Below, in pieces: positions 46,800 through 57,170 of a DNA stretch of 64,000 bases (position 1 is the first letter of the stretch; every line of letters starts with the position of its first letter). The notes beneath the pieces were generated by a model. The model was not told where the DNA came from. It did no database searches and worked only from the letters and a program-made list of their open reading frames with translations. The stretch is from positions 62,001-126,000 of the forward strand of contig VCJN01001799.1 of assembly GCA_006384855.1 (NCBI GenBank), given 5' to 3'. Position numbers and translations under genes: made by a program. Source of the stretch: Tetraselmis striata. Its lineage: Eukaryota > Chlorophyta > Chlorodendrophyceae > Chlorodendrales > Chlorodendraceae.

Positions 46800-49393
46800 A
46801 TGGACCGCACCAGGATCGCGCGACTCTGCTGTCTGTCGTGGCCGCGCGGGCTGGACGGTCAGTCGTCGCCGCTGCTGTGGCGCGCGCCATTCAGGGCTTG
46901 TGGCAGCGAGTCCGCGGCCGATGTGGTCTTGGGAGCGGCCGTCGCGCCCTGGGCATTGCTCAAGGGGCTGCTGGTGATGCTACCTGGGTGCATCTTCGCC
47001 ACCGTTGGCTCGGTCCTAATCCTGCCGACTTCGCTGGGCCGCGGCATTCTCAACATATTGGCGGTTATTCTCTGCAGCAAGACGATGTCCTGGCAGGTGG
47101 GCAGGCCCGGCTCCTCGGAGCCGCAAAAAGAAAAAGGATAAAGCAACCTGAACAACACCGATGGTGTTCATCAGCTGCTGGCCAGGGGATTTTATTCATG
47201 GCTGACACGCCACACTGCCCTGCAGAGGCGATTGCTGTGGGCGCTGCTCTGGATCCCGCTCTTTGCGCTGTGGCTGCCGGCGGCGGTGCTCCTGATGGCG
47301 ACCGCAGTGCTGGCGTCGCTGGGCACCAGCTTTCTGATCCCGTTCAATGCGACCTACATCGCGGCTTTCTACTGGCCCGGTGCGTGCTGCCACTCAAAGC
47401 AGACCGCTTACTGCAAATCATCATGGAGTCCACTCCCGCAGTGAGCGGATGAAGCCCCGTCCCTCCGGCCCCCCTCTCTAGCATGCACCGACCGCGAGAA
47501 AGAGGGATCTGTACTTGCCATAGACACCTATGTGGGTGTCTAACTTATTGGTGCGGATGGCGCAATGCAGAGAGCGACATTGATGACCCGATGGAGTTCC
47601 AAGTCCCTCAGCAAAAGCTAGGTGAGCCACACAGCACGTTTGATCCCATGCAGCCGTCTGCATAGGTGCTGCTTGTAATTACACATGTCGGCTTGGGGCC
47701 GGGCAGCGGCGCTGCGATGTCATTGGATCTCATGCATGCTTTTGCTCATTCCATGGCTGGCAGGGCGCGTTCTGTTCGGCATCAGCGAGGCCTTTGTGTA
47801 CGTGGTGGACACCGCGGAGTGGTACATCGAGCTGTACCTCGACTACCTGGAGCCGCTGTCCCTGCACTACGTCGATCCTGCCGCCCACGCGAAGCCGCCG
47901 CCGCGCGGCACCAAGCGAAAGCCCATGCGGTGCGGCCCACACTGCATCGCAACAGCACCCAGGTCGGCATATGCGATATGACGTATTGTACCGTCATACA
48001 GTGGACTCAATATCGCCCCGTGTCTACAGCATAATCAATACTATTGCAGCTCCGCGTCGGAAATTCCGCGTGTAGGCAGTGCATTCGTTGTGATTCTTGA
48101 GTGTGTCACCGGTTGAATGGGAGTTTTTGGCCTCTTCTCGGAGGGGCAAAACGTTTTTATCCACGGACCGTTTTTTATGTCCGGGGGTATATATCGTATT
48201 CTATCTATCCACATCCGCCAGGTTTTAAAGCACCGACCCCACTGTAACGCCGCCCACAGCGTGGCCACTCAGCAGGTGGAGGAGGGCAAGGGGCAGCGCT
48301 GGATCGCGGAGCGCTTCCAGCTCGACTGTGAGCAAGTGCCTGGCACCACCACCAACGCCCTCTTTGCAGATCATCCACACAACGCGCCGGATGTATGCAG
48401 TGCCTCCCGGGAGGTGAGCCCTTGGATCAGCAGCCCGAGTGGAACAAAGCCTATCCGCCGCCTATTGCCTATGTGCTAATACCTATGGAAGAACCGCCAG
48501 CCCCACAAACAAGGAGCAACAAGTTACTTATGAGAATTCCGCTCATGAATCATCTCGCATACCAAACAGCGTCTTGGACATTGTTTTACCCCATGTCCCC
48601 AGTCGTTTTGACGGTATCAGACCGCATCATTGTATGACGGCGTCGGTCATTTGTCCTGACACTGTTGTGAACTGTCTTGGCTGGCGCCTGACGATCGACT
48701 GGCTGTGTCGTGCAGCTCGACAGCGGGCGGGCGACTGCGCTTGTCGATTGCTACAAGGGCGGCACGCTGGGCGCGGACCTAGGACACACCTTCTCCAACC
48801 CGCTGTCTGTGCAGAGCGTCCGCGTGACGTTCGACAGCGACCGCAACGTCGACATTATTTGCCCCGCAAAGCACGACGCCCAGCCCAGCGACGTGCCGGA
48901 GGCGTCGGTCGAGCTGTCGAACGGCGGGGCGCAGTCACCGAGAACGCCGACGGCACCACCGGCGGCGGTCGGCGGTGCCACGAGTGAGTGGAGCCTTATC
49001 CGCAGGGAGACGCTGCGCCGCAGCTCGAACGGTGCCGACGCCTCGCCGGTAGGCGCTCCCGTGGAAGCGCCTCCGTGGCGGGCTGGACAGCAGCGCAGCG
49101 CCGGGGAGTGGGGCTTGGAGCGCTCCCGCACGTATGGCCCTTGCGACGCCAGACCGTGCGGCTGCACCACCGAGCTGCGTCCCGGCGCCCTCGTGGTGAC
49201 GGTGCTTTTCGAGCGAGCCGCCGGAACGAAGCTGTGGCGCTTTTGCCCCAAGCCCGCGTGCTACGGGAGCCAGCCGGAGGAAGCCGACCTGCCCGGCCTG
49301 CCTCAGGCCTTCCCCATCGACCGCCTCGCGCGTGTGACCGTGCTGGAGCAGCTCGAACTCGACAAGCTCGGCGTAAGATATTACTGCACGTGA
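46800..49393 (+). CDS. Multi-pass membrane protein with cytosolic C-terminal part
   Basis: Five or more exons. 46800-47096 has a hydrophobic part: APWALLKGLLVMLPG and FATVGSVLILPTSLG. 47226-47379: RRLLWALLWIPLFALWLPAA, then VLLMATAVLASLGTSFLIPF. 47764 to about 47930: RVLFGISEAFVYVVDTAEWY, then IELYLDYLEPLSLHYVDP. About 48276-48340: VEEGKGQRWIAERFQLDCEQ. 48716-49393: LDSGRATALVDCYKGG with a Ser/Pro/Arg-rich tail. The first two joins are phase-consistent (donors CAG|GTGGGC and CCCG|GTGCGT). Joins around 47930-48276 are not resolved. The last exon either stops at 49393 or splices at GGC|GTAAGA (49372). Predicted 3-4 membrane spans. No family is recognised; the layout recalls uncharacterised plant membrane proteins, which is only an impression. 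Confidence 0.65.
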
Positions 49394-49690
49394 TGCCATT
49401 CCAGCAATGTGAGGAGCGAGAAAAGCTGTCTCGTCGACAAATTGAAGGCTTGCGTCCACGATGGGGGCCTTCTGCAGGCTCTCGGCCATTAGTCTGACAT
49501 CGCGGCTTGTTTTAGTTACATAGCCCAACATGTGCCAGGGGATAACAGCCGCCACTAGTTGCTTGCACATAGGCGAGCTCCGCAAGTAGGCGTCGGAAAG
49601 CTTATCGGCTTCCGCAATCGCGCTTATCATATACGCAGGGTCATTATCGACTTCGCACCCTCGGTCCGATAGCCTCGAGCGCCCTCCCTA
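49394..49690 (-). other. Coding-like fragment antisense to the gene end
   Basis: On the minus strand a frame reads NDPAYMISAIAEADKLSDAY, then LRSSPMCKQLVAAVIPWHML, then KTSRDVRLMAESLQKAPIVD and ETAFLAPHIAGMA. It stops resembling protein where it meets the antisense of the membrane-protein gene near 49380. It looks like about 100 residues of a former gene. Family unknown. Confidence 0.45.
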
Positions 49691-49699
49691 GCAGGCGCC

Positions 49700-51055
49700 A
49701 TCACGGCGAACGGGCCGGAACCAGCTCGAAAGGTGACCGATGGCAGTGTCGGAAAATCTTGGCGGCACGTCAAGGATGTGGCTCTCTAGCAAGCATGTCG
49801 CCGACTCGACATTCCTGTCGGCATATGCGCTCGTCGAATGCCGCGCGGGAGCCTGCGCTTACCCGCCGCTCGCCCCTTTAACTATGAATTTACTCCTCGG
49901 ATGGGGCCAGCATTACCGCGATCCATCGACGACTGGCAATTGAAGTGGTCTGTTGCATGAAGTGGTGCAGCCAGCAGCAAGGTGATGCGGCGATATGAGT
50001 CTAGCTCTGCCTCAACTTCTAGTGAGGACGGCAGCGATAACAGTACCTCTACAAATAATCAGAGTACGTCATAGTTTCAGGCACCTGAAAAAATGTATAG
50101 GTAAATAGGTGGAAACTAGACGTTGGTGACAGCATGTGGGGGCAACATTTTATGCCAACCTGACACCTGGTGGTGGGAAAGTGTGCTGGGTGCACTTGCA
50201 CACACGCCACCCATACTTGGTGCATGCCCCCCTTCAGCAATGCACACAAGCGCCACGCTTGACGCCCCATTTATTTACAGCAGTGTTTCAATCACAATTG
50301 GGGCACTTCAGTGCATGCCATTTCCATCCCGCACGGCCCACGGTAACGCGCTATCGGCTCGTAGCCATGCACTACTACAGAGAAGCTTCCCCCCACGGCA
50401 AGGAGTGTGTGAGAAGCCTCTCATGCTTGCGCATGCAAAGATTACACAGTAGGGCAGGAATTCTGCCATGATTTTGCTCCAAAACCACTGCTGGAGTCGA
50501 TACATAGTAGGGCTTGTCCGATAACCTGAACGACCCAGTTTTATTGCGTACACTCCCCATGGTGGATAGTTGGCATATCAATGGCGGCGTGGTATGAGCA
50601 TGGGGGCAAGTGTGCCCCATGGGTGTGTATGGCCATGGCCGGCGCGACTCCTGGCTTTGTAGCGCCATCGCCACACGCATTGCTTTTTTGCATAAACACC
50701 GAAAGTGTTTATGGCAGAGGCTACGACGCGGCACAATTGGGCTCAACACTCTATCACAGCATTGCCCCCAAGCCATACAACCCTTGCAAATAAAGATGCA
50801 TGCACGCGCGCACGCGGCCTCAATGTAACCACGCATGGGCATGTGGGTTGAACTCGCAAACCCCATACTTATGTGGAGGGGTGTAGTTTGCATCGCACAT
50901 CGCCTGATTTGCAAGTCGGCGGCTTTAAAACAAGTCGCAGATAACCGCTCGGTAGTGACTGGTGTGAAAGGGGGTGTTTCTTGGCAATCTATCTTATGTC
51001 TATACACGCCACGCTTTTATGCTGTCCTTAGATGGCGTGAAGTCCTGGTCGGCGC
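49700..51055. other. No gene recognised
   Basis: Frames on both strands (for example 50375-51007 minus) show no domain. This is the downstream flank of the ABM-like gene. Confidence 0.4.
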
Positions 51056-53822
51056 TCAAGTTTGCCCGGCCTCCTTGGCGCGGTTCGCAAAGAGCAGGTC
51101 GACCGGCTCCGAGTCTGTTCGCACAAATGCATCCCACGGGCATTCCGTCAGCGAGCCGGGGGTGAGAAGCATCGCTGCCTGTTTGTGGCAGTGCATGCGC
51201 CCTGCACAGCGCTGGCGGTGGCACTGGCGGATGTATGCCGATGGCGTGGGCGGCAGAGAAGTTATAGACAACAAAGTACTAAATGCTGGTGAAGAACGGC
51301 GTTGTTGTGAACAAATAAATAAAGTAACCATTTTTGCGCTTAAACCCTGAATAACCACAACCCTTAAACCCTAAACCCTAAACCTGATATCTTTTGTTTT
51401 CCAAATGATAAAGAATTAAAAAGAACTGTTTTCCCAGTAAGGCGCGGGGTGCACCTTTGGCAACGTGGACAAGGGAGCGGTACGCGACGGCCAGCGTATC
51501 CCCGCCGTCCCCCAGCGCGCCCAGCTGCTCCGCGAGGCTGTCCAGGTCCACGTGGTCCACGTTGGCAAACTCGCTGCGGACGATGTGGCTGTACTTTTCT
51601 CCGTCGGACACCGACTGGTACAGCGCGGCGCTGCGGAAGTCGTCCTGCCAACGGGCCGCACGCCCAGCACGCACGGGAGCAGTTAGGTCTCTAGGAGTGT
51701 GGTTTCGATGTGTACCGAACACCCTCACACGCCCACATCTCCAAAAAATGTACTCGCAATTATCACCATCATCTTTACTATTATCTGAATGGACAAGCGA
51801 ATCCAATTGCATCACCAGGTGGTGCGAAATAGCTCCGAAACCATCTTTTGACTAGGATGAGCTCCAAAACCAAGTTACTAAACACAGTAGACGCTCTCGT
51901 GAGGAGATGCTGCAGTGGCAATGTAATGACACAGCTGGGAGAGGTCCTTTCGCTAGAGCGACACCAGGCAATAGCAGGTTTACCCCCCTTTGTTCTCTTC
52001 TCAGGTGTGATACCCAAAGGACGGCCTGCAAGCTGGCATGATGACAGGTATGAGGTGAGGGTGGGGCGCGCACCCGCTGCGCAAATGCCGACACGCCGGA
52101 CCACTCCTGCCACTTGTCGGGGCCGCCGGTGCAAGTGGCCACCACCACCACCACGTCGTCCTGATCGCACGAGAACCCGCCCTCCAGCGCCTGCCGCCAC
52201 ACGTACATCCCGTCACGGCGCTCAGTCGCAGCTCACCTCACCTAAAGAGCCTGGCGGGCAGCCCCCCCCCCCCCCCCCCCCCCCCCCCGGGGCTCTCTTC
52301 CTATACGGGTGCTGGCGCTGTAACACGGCCACCACGTATTAAACTCCGTCCTACCTGCCAGATCTCCGATACGGACAATGCTATTGCGAAACTATGGGTG
52401 CCGATGCACATATTATATGAGCCCTCATTACAAGAACCCTCAAATTGGGTTTCCATGCAACCCATAACAACATTCGCTATTATAGTAAGTTCCGCTATAG
52501 TTTTGCCTATGTTTGACCTCTGGCAGGCAGGGCGGGTTCTTATCCACAGAGTTCTTCCTACCGCGCCAACACCCGTATAGCGGAATGATCCTCCTGCGCG
52601 TGGAATGCAGCCCCGTGTTCAGGCGCATCTGACGGGTCCTCATGGGAGCGCCGGGGCCCGTGGATGGGGGGTTACGTGTCGCCCATCCACTCGGCTACCG
52701 CATCACCTGCTCGATTGGGGGTGGCTTTGACTCCGGAATGGCCGCCACCTCCCTGCACAGCAACCAATACACGGGGTCATGGACATCGTTTCACAGCATG
52801 TCGTATCATGTATGGGTGCCGGTGCGAAGGGGAGGGGGGGGGGGGCGTAATACTGCCATCAACATGAAGCCTGACCGGTACACAACGACACTTTATGCCG
52901 CATATACTTGGAATTATTTGTGGTATAAGCCTCCACTGGTTGTTGCTGTTAGCGGGGCTACGGGTCTTGGCGCAGGAATAAGCGCACTGCGACTAAGAAC
53001 CCATACGCATGCCGGAGGGGGTTGGGGGCTTCACCTGACGAGGATGGGGTGGTGCTCCTGCCCGTCGTGCCCAAACTCCATGGACGTCATCCAGTCCGAG
53101 TGCGGCTCGCTGAGCTCCGCGAGGCTGCTGACCCCGGGGGCCGCCTCAAACACGGAGAAGTTGAGGTAGGAGAAGGGCGCGCCTGCGTCCAGGGCCTCCT
53201 GGTCCAGGCAGGTGTGCACGTTGGCCGTCTTGAAGCCTGGGTGGTACCGCGCCTGGTGTGTGCAAGTGCGCGGCGGGGCACACGTGGGTGTCAGAGACCT
53301 GCCCCCGCCGTCTTGCTGCTCGGCCATAAACAGAGGGACGGCGTTCTGATGCAGCGCTGCGGCTGCAAATGACCCGGAACACCGGCCGCCAACACCAGTT
53401 GCTGCGATGGCGCAGCGTGTCTGGGCAACAATGGTACTGGTACCAGTAGAGAACCCAGCAGCATGATCCGGACGCCGCATGCGCTGGGCGGCATCCAGGC
53501 CGTGTGAAGGTAACGATTGGCGCGAGGCCATGATGACCTGGTCCATCTCGGCCAGCGATGTGAGGCAGGCGGGCAGGCGCGCGTTACTCACCACCTCCAG
53601 CACGTGCGTCATCCCCTCCAAGAAGCTTTCGAATAGCGCCGGCTTCTGCAGCGTCTCGTAGATGTGCACCACCGCCAGCCCCTGCTGCGCGGCCACCCGG
53701 ACAGGCGCGCGCCGGGCGGCGGTCGCGTGCGAGACGCAGCGCGCGCGCCGTGCCGTCACCGCCGCGCGCAGCGAGGCCGTCCCCGCGCCGCCCCGAGACA
53801 AGCAGGCCGTAGACGGCGGCAT
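51056..53822 (-). CDS. Plastid-type protein with ABM-like (dimeric alpha-beta barrel) repeats
   Basis: Predicted exons: 53822-53592, 53252-53040 (or -53035), 52220-52074, 51644-51455, 51174-51056; about 299 residues. The N-terminus MPPSTACLSRGGAGTASLRA plus an Ala/Arg/Thr-rich stretch, with no acidic residues for about 45 positions, looks like a chloroplast transit peptide. The mature part starts GLAVVHIYETLQKPALFES. Repeated patterns of the type GF-x-tanVH-x-slD...F/Y...F appear in HPGFKTANVHTCLDQEAL and in DDFRSAALYQSVSDGEKYSH. These resemble antibiotic-monooxygenase-like (ABM) domains, a family of small heme- or quinone-related oxygenases and binding proteins. That assignment is by pattern only. 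Exon 2 to 3 is ambiguous: the best-looking donor (CAG|GTGAAG) does not keep phase with the only fitting acceptor, whereas CTC|GTCAGG does. The last join (AAAG|GTGCAC to GGCAG|CGATG) keeps phase. Confidence 0.6.
51352..51386. repeat. Interstitial telomere-type repeat (CCCTAAA)
   Basis: Three head-to-tail near-perfect copies, ACCCTAAACCCTAAACCT preceded by CCCTTAA. On the other strand this is TTTAGGG, the plant-type telomere unit. It lies inside the last intron of the ABM-like gene. Confidence 0.75.
52262..52290 (+). repeat. Long C run in ABM-gene intron
   Basis: About 27 consecutive C on the plus strand (poly-G on the gene's coding strand), roughly 45 nt upstream of the predicted exon 3 acceptor. 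Confidence 0.85.
52392..52578. repeat. TIR/MITE-like copy in ABM-gene intron
   Basis: GGGTGCCGATGCAC end, then CAAATTGGGTTTCCATGCAACC, ACAACATTCGC, ATGTTTGACCTCTGGCAGGCAGGGCGGG, and a terminal CAACACCCGTATAG. This is a left-arm-type copy in the intron between exons 2 and 3. Confidence 0.75.
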
Positions 53823-54633
53823 TCCTGGCAACTTCACTTGGCAACTCTGAAGGCGCCCGAGGAGGCGCAATGCTTTATAATGAGCGGCGCCGGAAGCGGG
53901 GCACCCGTGTCGAGCCGAGGCGGCGGCGGCGGCACTTTCCTGACGACTGGAGTGCGATGCCCTGCTGGAGCGGGGTGATGACGACGGCGCGTCCGCCGGC
54001 CTGCTGCTTGCGTGTGCGGAATTGGTGGGCGGAATTGCGCGCCTGCCGGCGGGCGGATAAGGCTGTTGCGGATAAGGCGCGCCGACGAACCGACGGTGCA
54101 AATAAGAGATTATTCATCGCAAATAATAATGCCGTGGAGTTGTCCCGGATAAGGCACAGCCCATGAAATATCGTCGCGGACGAAGCTCGTGCTGATGCGG
54201 CCCCCGAAGTGCATATTATATCTTATTATTTTCCTCGTATTCGCATAATTGTATCCGTACCAGTAGTCAGGATTTTAATAAAGGATTACTAACCGGCATG
54301 TGCGGTAACGATGCTTGATGACCGGCAGTCATCGTCACTGACATTGCCGTTTGCTGTTAGCGGCTGATGCTCCGGGGCGGTGTCGCGCACTGAGGAACTA
54401 AAAGTTTTCGCCCGCTCCCCGTCTGGAAGCACACCAGCCACCGCTGCCGCTGTAACCCCCCGTTCCTCAGGGCCCATCACTCCAACAAGTGCGACGTTCT
54501 TCGGGCGCTCGAACGCACGCCGCCATCGGTTGCCGGGCAGAGCGGCACGGCGTGCTCTTCCTCGCCGGCCGGCCAACGGCAGCGAATATTGCGGCGAAAA
54601 AGCCAGCGTACTAGTCCTGGCAAGCGAGCCAAC
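53823..54633. promoter_or_regulatory. Shared upstream region of two plastid-type genes
   Basis: The start codons of the ABM-like gene (minus) and the FKBP gene (plus) face away from each other across about 810 bp. GC-rich with an AT-rich block at 54190-54290. GCGGATAAGGC-like words recur at 54052-54080. A bidirectional promoter is inferred only from this geometry. Confidence 0.45.
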
Positions 54634-55668
54634 ATGGCGCCCGTCCAGCTGCTGCGCCCCGCGCCACCGGCAAGCCTCGTGAGCCGGGCACCCACCTCGG
54701 CCTCCGTGCGAAGCCACCGTAACTCACAGCCGCCATCCATGCGCTCCGGGAAGCGTGCGCCCCGGCTCGCCGTCGTGGCGGCCTCGTCCGGCGGCGGCGA
54801 GGAGGAGCCGCAGGAAAACAGTAAGGCGGCGGCGAAGAACAAGCCCCTGCCCGGCAGCGGCGTGAACTTGTTCGACCCCGCCGCCACGGCGTCGCGCTTC
54901 CTCACCCGCCGCTTCGGCATCATCGGTGGCCTCGGCTTTGTGGCGCTGCTGGCCTCGACGGAGCTGTTCGAGATTGGCAAGGCGTTGTTCGAGGCACGAG
55001 CGCCCTGCGCACTGCCTCACGATGCCCGACCTCCCTTACCGTTCGCACATTCGCGTCAGCAGCGGCCGACTGGGCCAAATTACTTACAAAAATCACCATC
55101 TAGTACTGACGACACCGGTGATGTACACCCAGGTGGACAAAGAAGGAAGCGGCGAGCGCGTAGAGTCGTCGTCTGGGCTTGCCTACCGCGACATCAAGGT
55201 GGCATAACACTTTACTGCTGCACCCCTATCCGCCCCCATGCGCCCATCCGTGAATCCCCCCTCCAGGCTGCGCCTGCTACGGGCTAATGCCATTTATTTC
55301 CTATACATGTTGACGCCATCCTGGTGCCGATGCTGCAGGTGGGCGGCGGCGCGCAGCCCAGAAAAGGGGATTTCGTGGGTACGAACCTAATCGTGAAAGT
55401 GGACGGCAAGGTGCTGCTAGACACCAAGGCCAGCGGGCGGGCGGTCGCATTCACCTTTGGCAAACGCCCGTTTCTAAGCGTCAACTGCGAGGGGCTGGAG
55501 GAGGGGCTTTCCACCATGCGCCGCGGCGGGCAGCGCGAGCTGGAGGTGCCGTCGTCGCTGGCGTATGGGTCCGCGCCGCGGGAGCTGCCCAATGGGGAGA
55601 TGGTGCCGGCGGGGGCGGACGTAAGCATCCTTGTCACCCTAGAGGAGGTCACCGGCTCCTACCTCTAG
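54634..55668 (+). CDS. FKBP-type peptidyl-prolyl isomerase, thylakoid-lumen type
   Basis: Proline isomerase and folding helper, probably in the thylakoid lumen. Exons 54634-54993, 55133-55198 and 55339-55668 give 251 residues. The start MAPVQLLRPAPPASLVS begins a chloroplast transit peptide. TRRFGIIGGLGFVALLAST at about residues 91-109 is a twin-arginine signal for Tat export into the lumen. The FKBP domain runs from GLAYRDIK through DFVGTNLIVKVDGKVLLDTK, then EEGLSTMRRGGQRELEVPSS and AGADVSILVTLEEV to the stop. Several aromatic pocket residues of FKBP12 are not conserved, as in other lumen FKBPs, so isomerase activity may be weak. Intron 2 is AAG|GTGGCA to CTGCAG|GTGGGC. Intron 1 has no GT donor that keeps phase; GAG|GCACGA (GC-AG type) at 54994 does, joining KALFE to VDKEGSGERV. 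Confidence 0.85.
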
Positions 55669-57170
55669 ATCCCCCCCTCCTTTCCGTTCTCTCTCTCCTC
55701 CGCCTCGCTGTCACACTGCAATATGCCAGTGCGCATAGTGATCAACATGAAACCGCTGGTGGGATGGCGATATCAAAGCCATCAGCGCTGCCTGTGAGGT
55801 ACTTGTTCCTTTCATTTTAAGAAAGCACCGAAACGTGCATTCAGCTAGCTACAGGGGCATGATACTTACCCACGTATCTCGATGTTTGCCAGCCCAGCTG
55901 AAGACCCGTGGATCTCGTTGGATTCCGTATCTACCACGCTTCCATGCCTACTGGGCCATCTGGTCACCAATGTGTGCAGGATCCACGTGTGCATTCACGC
56001 TGTTGCGGATCCTCATCCGCAACAGCTCTCCAAGCTCCATAGCCCTTCCTAGATGCTTCTCGACCCAGCATGCTTGCAACTGCGCTAGCTCATGCGGTAG
56101 CCACTAGTGGTTCGATTCATGCATGTAGGCGCACCACAGCAGCACATGCTCACATGCTGCCTGAATGTTTGACTGCCAATTTGGCAGCATGAGGCCTTCC
56201 CGTTGCGGCCCTGATGGTTTGACCCCCCTCTGCCAGTCGGTCCCTGGCTGCTGCGCGTTTGCTGCTGAAAGTTGCTGCATGATACCATTGCATTGTGCTG
56301 TTTCAGCGAAGACAGTGGACAACTGATTACCCAGACGGACCCTTAGTGCCTTTATTGGTGAGTAGCGCTGAGACATTTGCAATAGTAGTAGGCAGCAGTG
56401 GCAGGCTAAGCTCACTGTGCGCTCGCAGAGGGCAGCGGTGCTACAACCGGGCGTTACATGGGGCGACATTCGCAACATCTCTTAAATGTAAGGTGTGCAT
56501 TTTTGGGCAGCATCAGAAGCCGCTGCATGGCCTGTGGCTGGGATGAAAAATGGGACAGGAGTTCCGGTGCGCTTACGCGAGGGCAACCCGCCGTCTGGCT
56601 GCAGAACTTTGGTCCAGATGTCGTCGCCATGCCGAGGTGCTAGGCGGTGGTATGAAAAGGTGTACGGGTTTATAGTTTTATGTAACGCCGATCATCATCC
56701 GCGATTGTGAAGACCATTTTGGCGATAACCCGGTAAATAATCAACTATACACCCGTCCCCGGATACGTGAACATTTCCGCGGTTACGCCCTGACGTACGG
56801 TGTAGCGATCAGCGATAATATTCATTCTCGCTCCGCTGGCGGTCGCAGTCGCGCCGAAATGTAAGGATTATTAGTGTTGAATTTCCCGCCGTGAGCGCGT
56901 GCTATAGTGTGCGCTGCTCGGGGGCGAGCGGCGCGTTCGTTGACCTGCGCCTGCTTGAGAGCACGAGCCGCGACATACCCTGTATCTCCCAAGCCGACAG
57001 CCAACCCCACAGCACCACACGCGCCCATCCAACACAGTTGCACGTGAACTACGGGGTCCCGGTAGCGCTCGCTGGCACGGCTGCAGTCCCAGGGGTCCGA
57101 GACTGCCAGAGAGCGGCGCAGCGTTGACCGTCGCGGCGGGGCGGGCGGAGCACCAACGGGGCGGAGCGGC
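55669..57170. other. Intergenic with a decayed coding stretch on the minus strand
   Basis: Minus strand 56478-55870 is protein-like: MSQRYSPIKALRVRLGNQLS, then MLPNWQSNIQAACEHVLLWC, then LGRAMELGELLRMRIRNSVN. About two breaks interrupt it. It looks like an old copy of a gene or mobile-element ORF; family unknown. The rest is short frames. Confidence 0.45.

Noticed and set aside
51000-51384. True chromosome end at the telomere-like repeat
   Set aside because: Only about three units, flanked by coding exons of one gene on both sides, so it is interstitial.
54289-54980. Minus-strand frames across the FKBP first exon
   Set aside because: Antisense shadows of a conserved coding exon.
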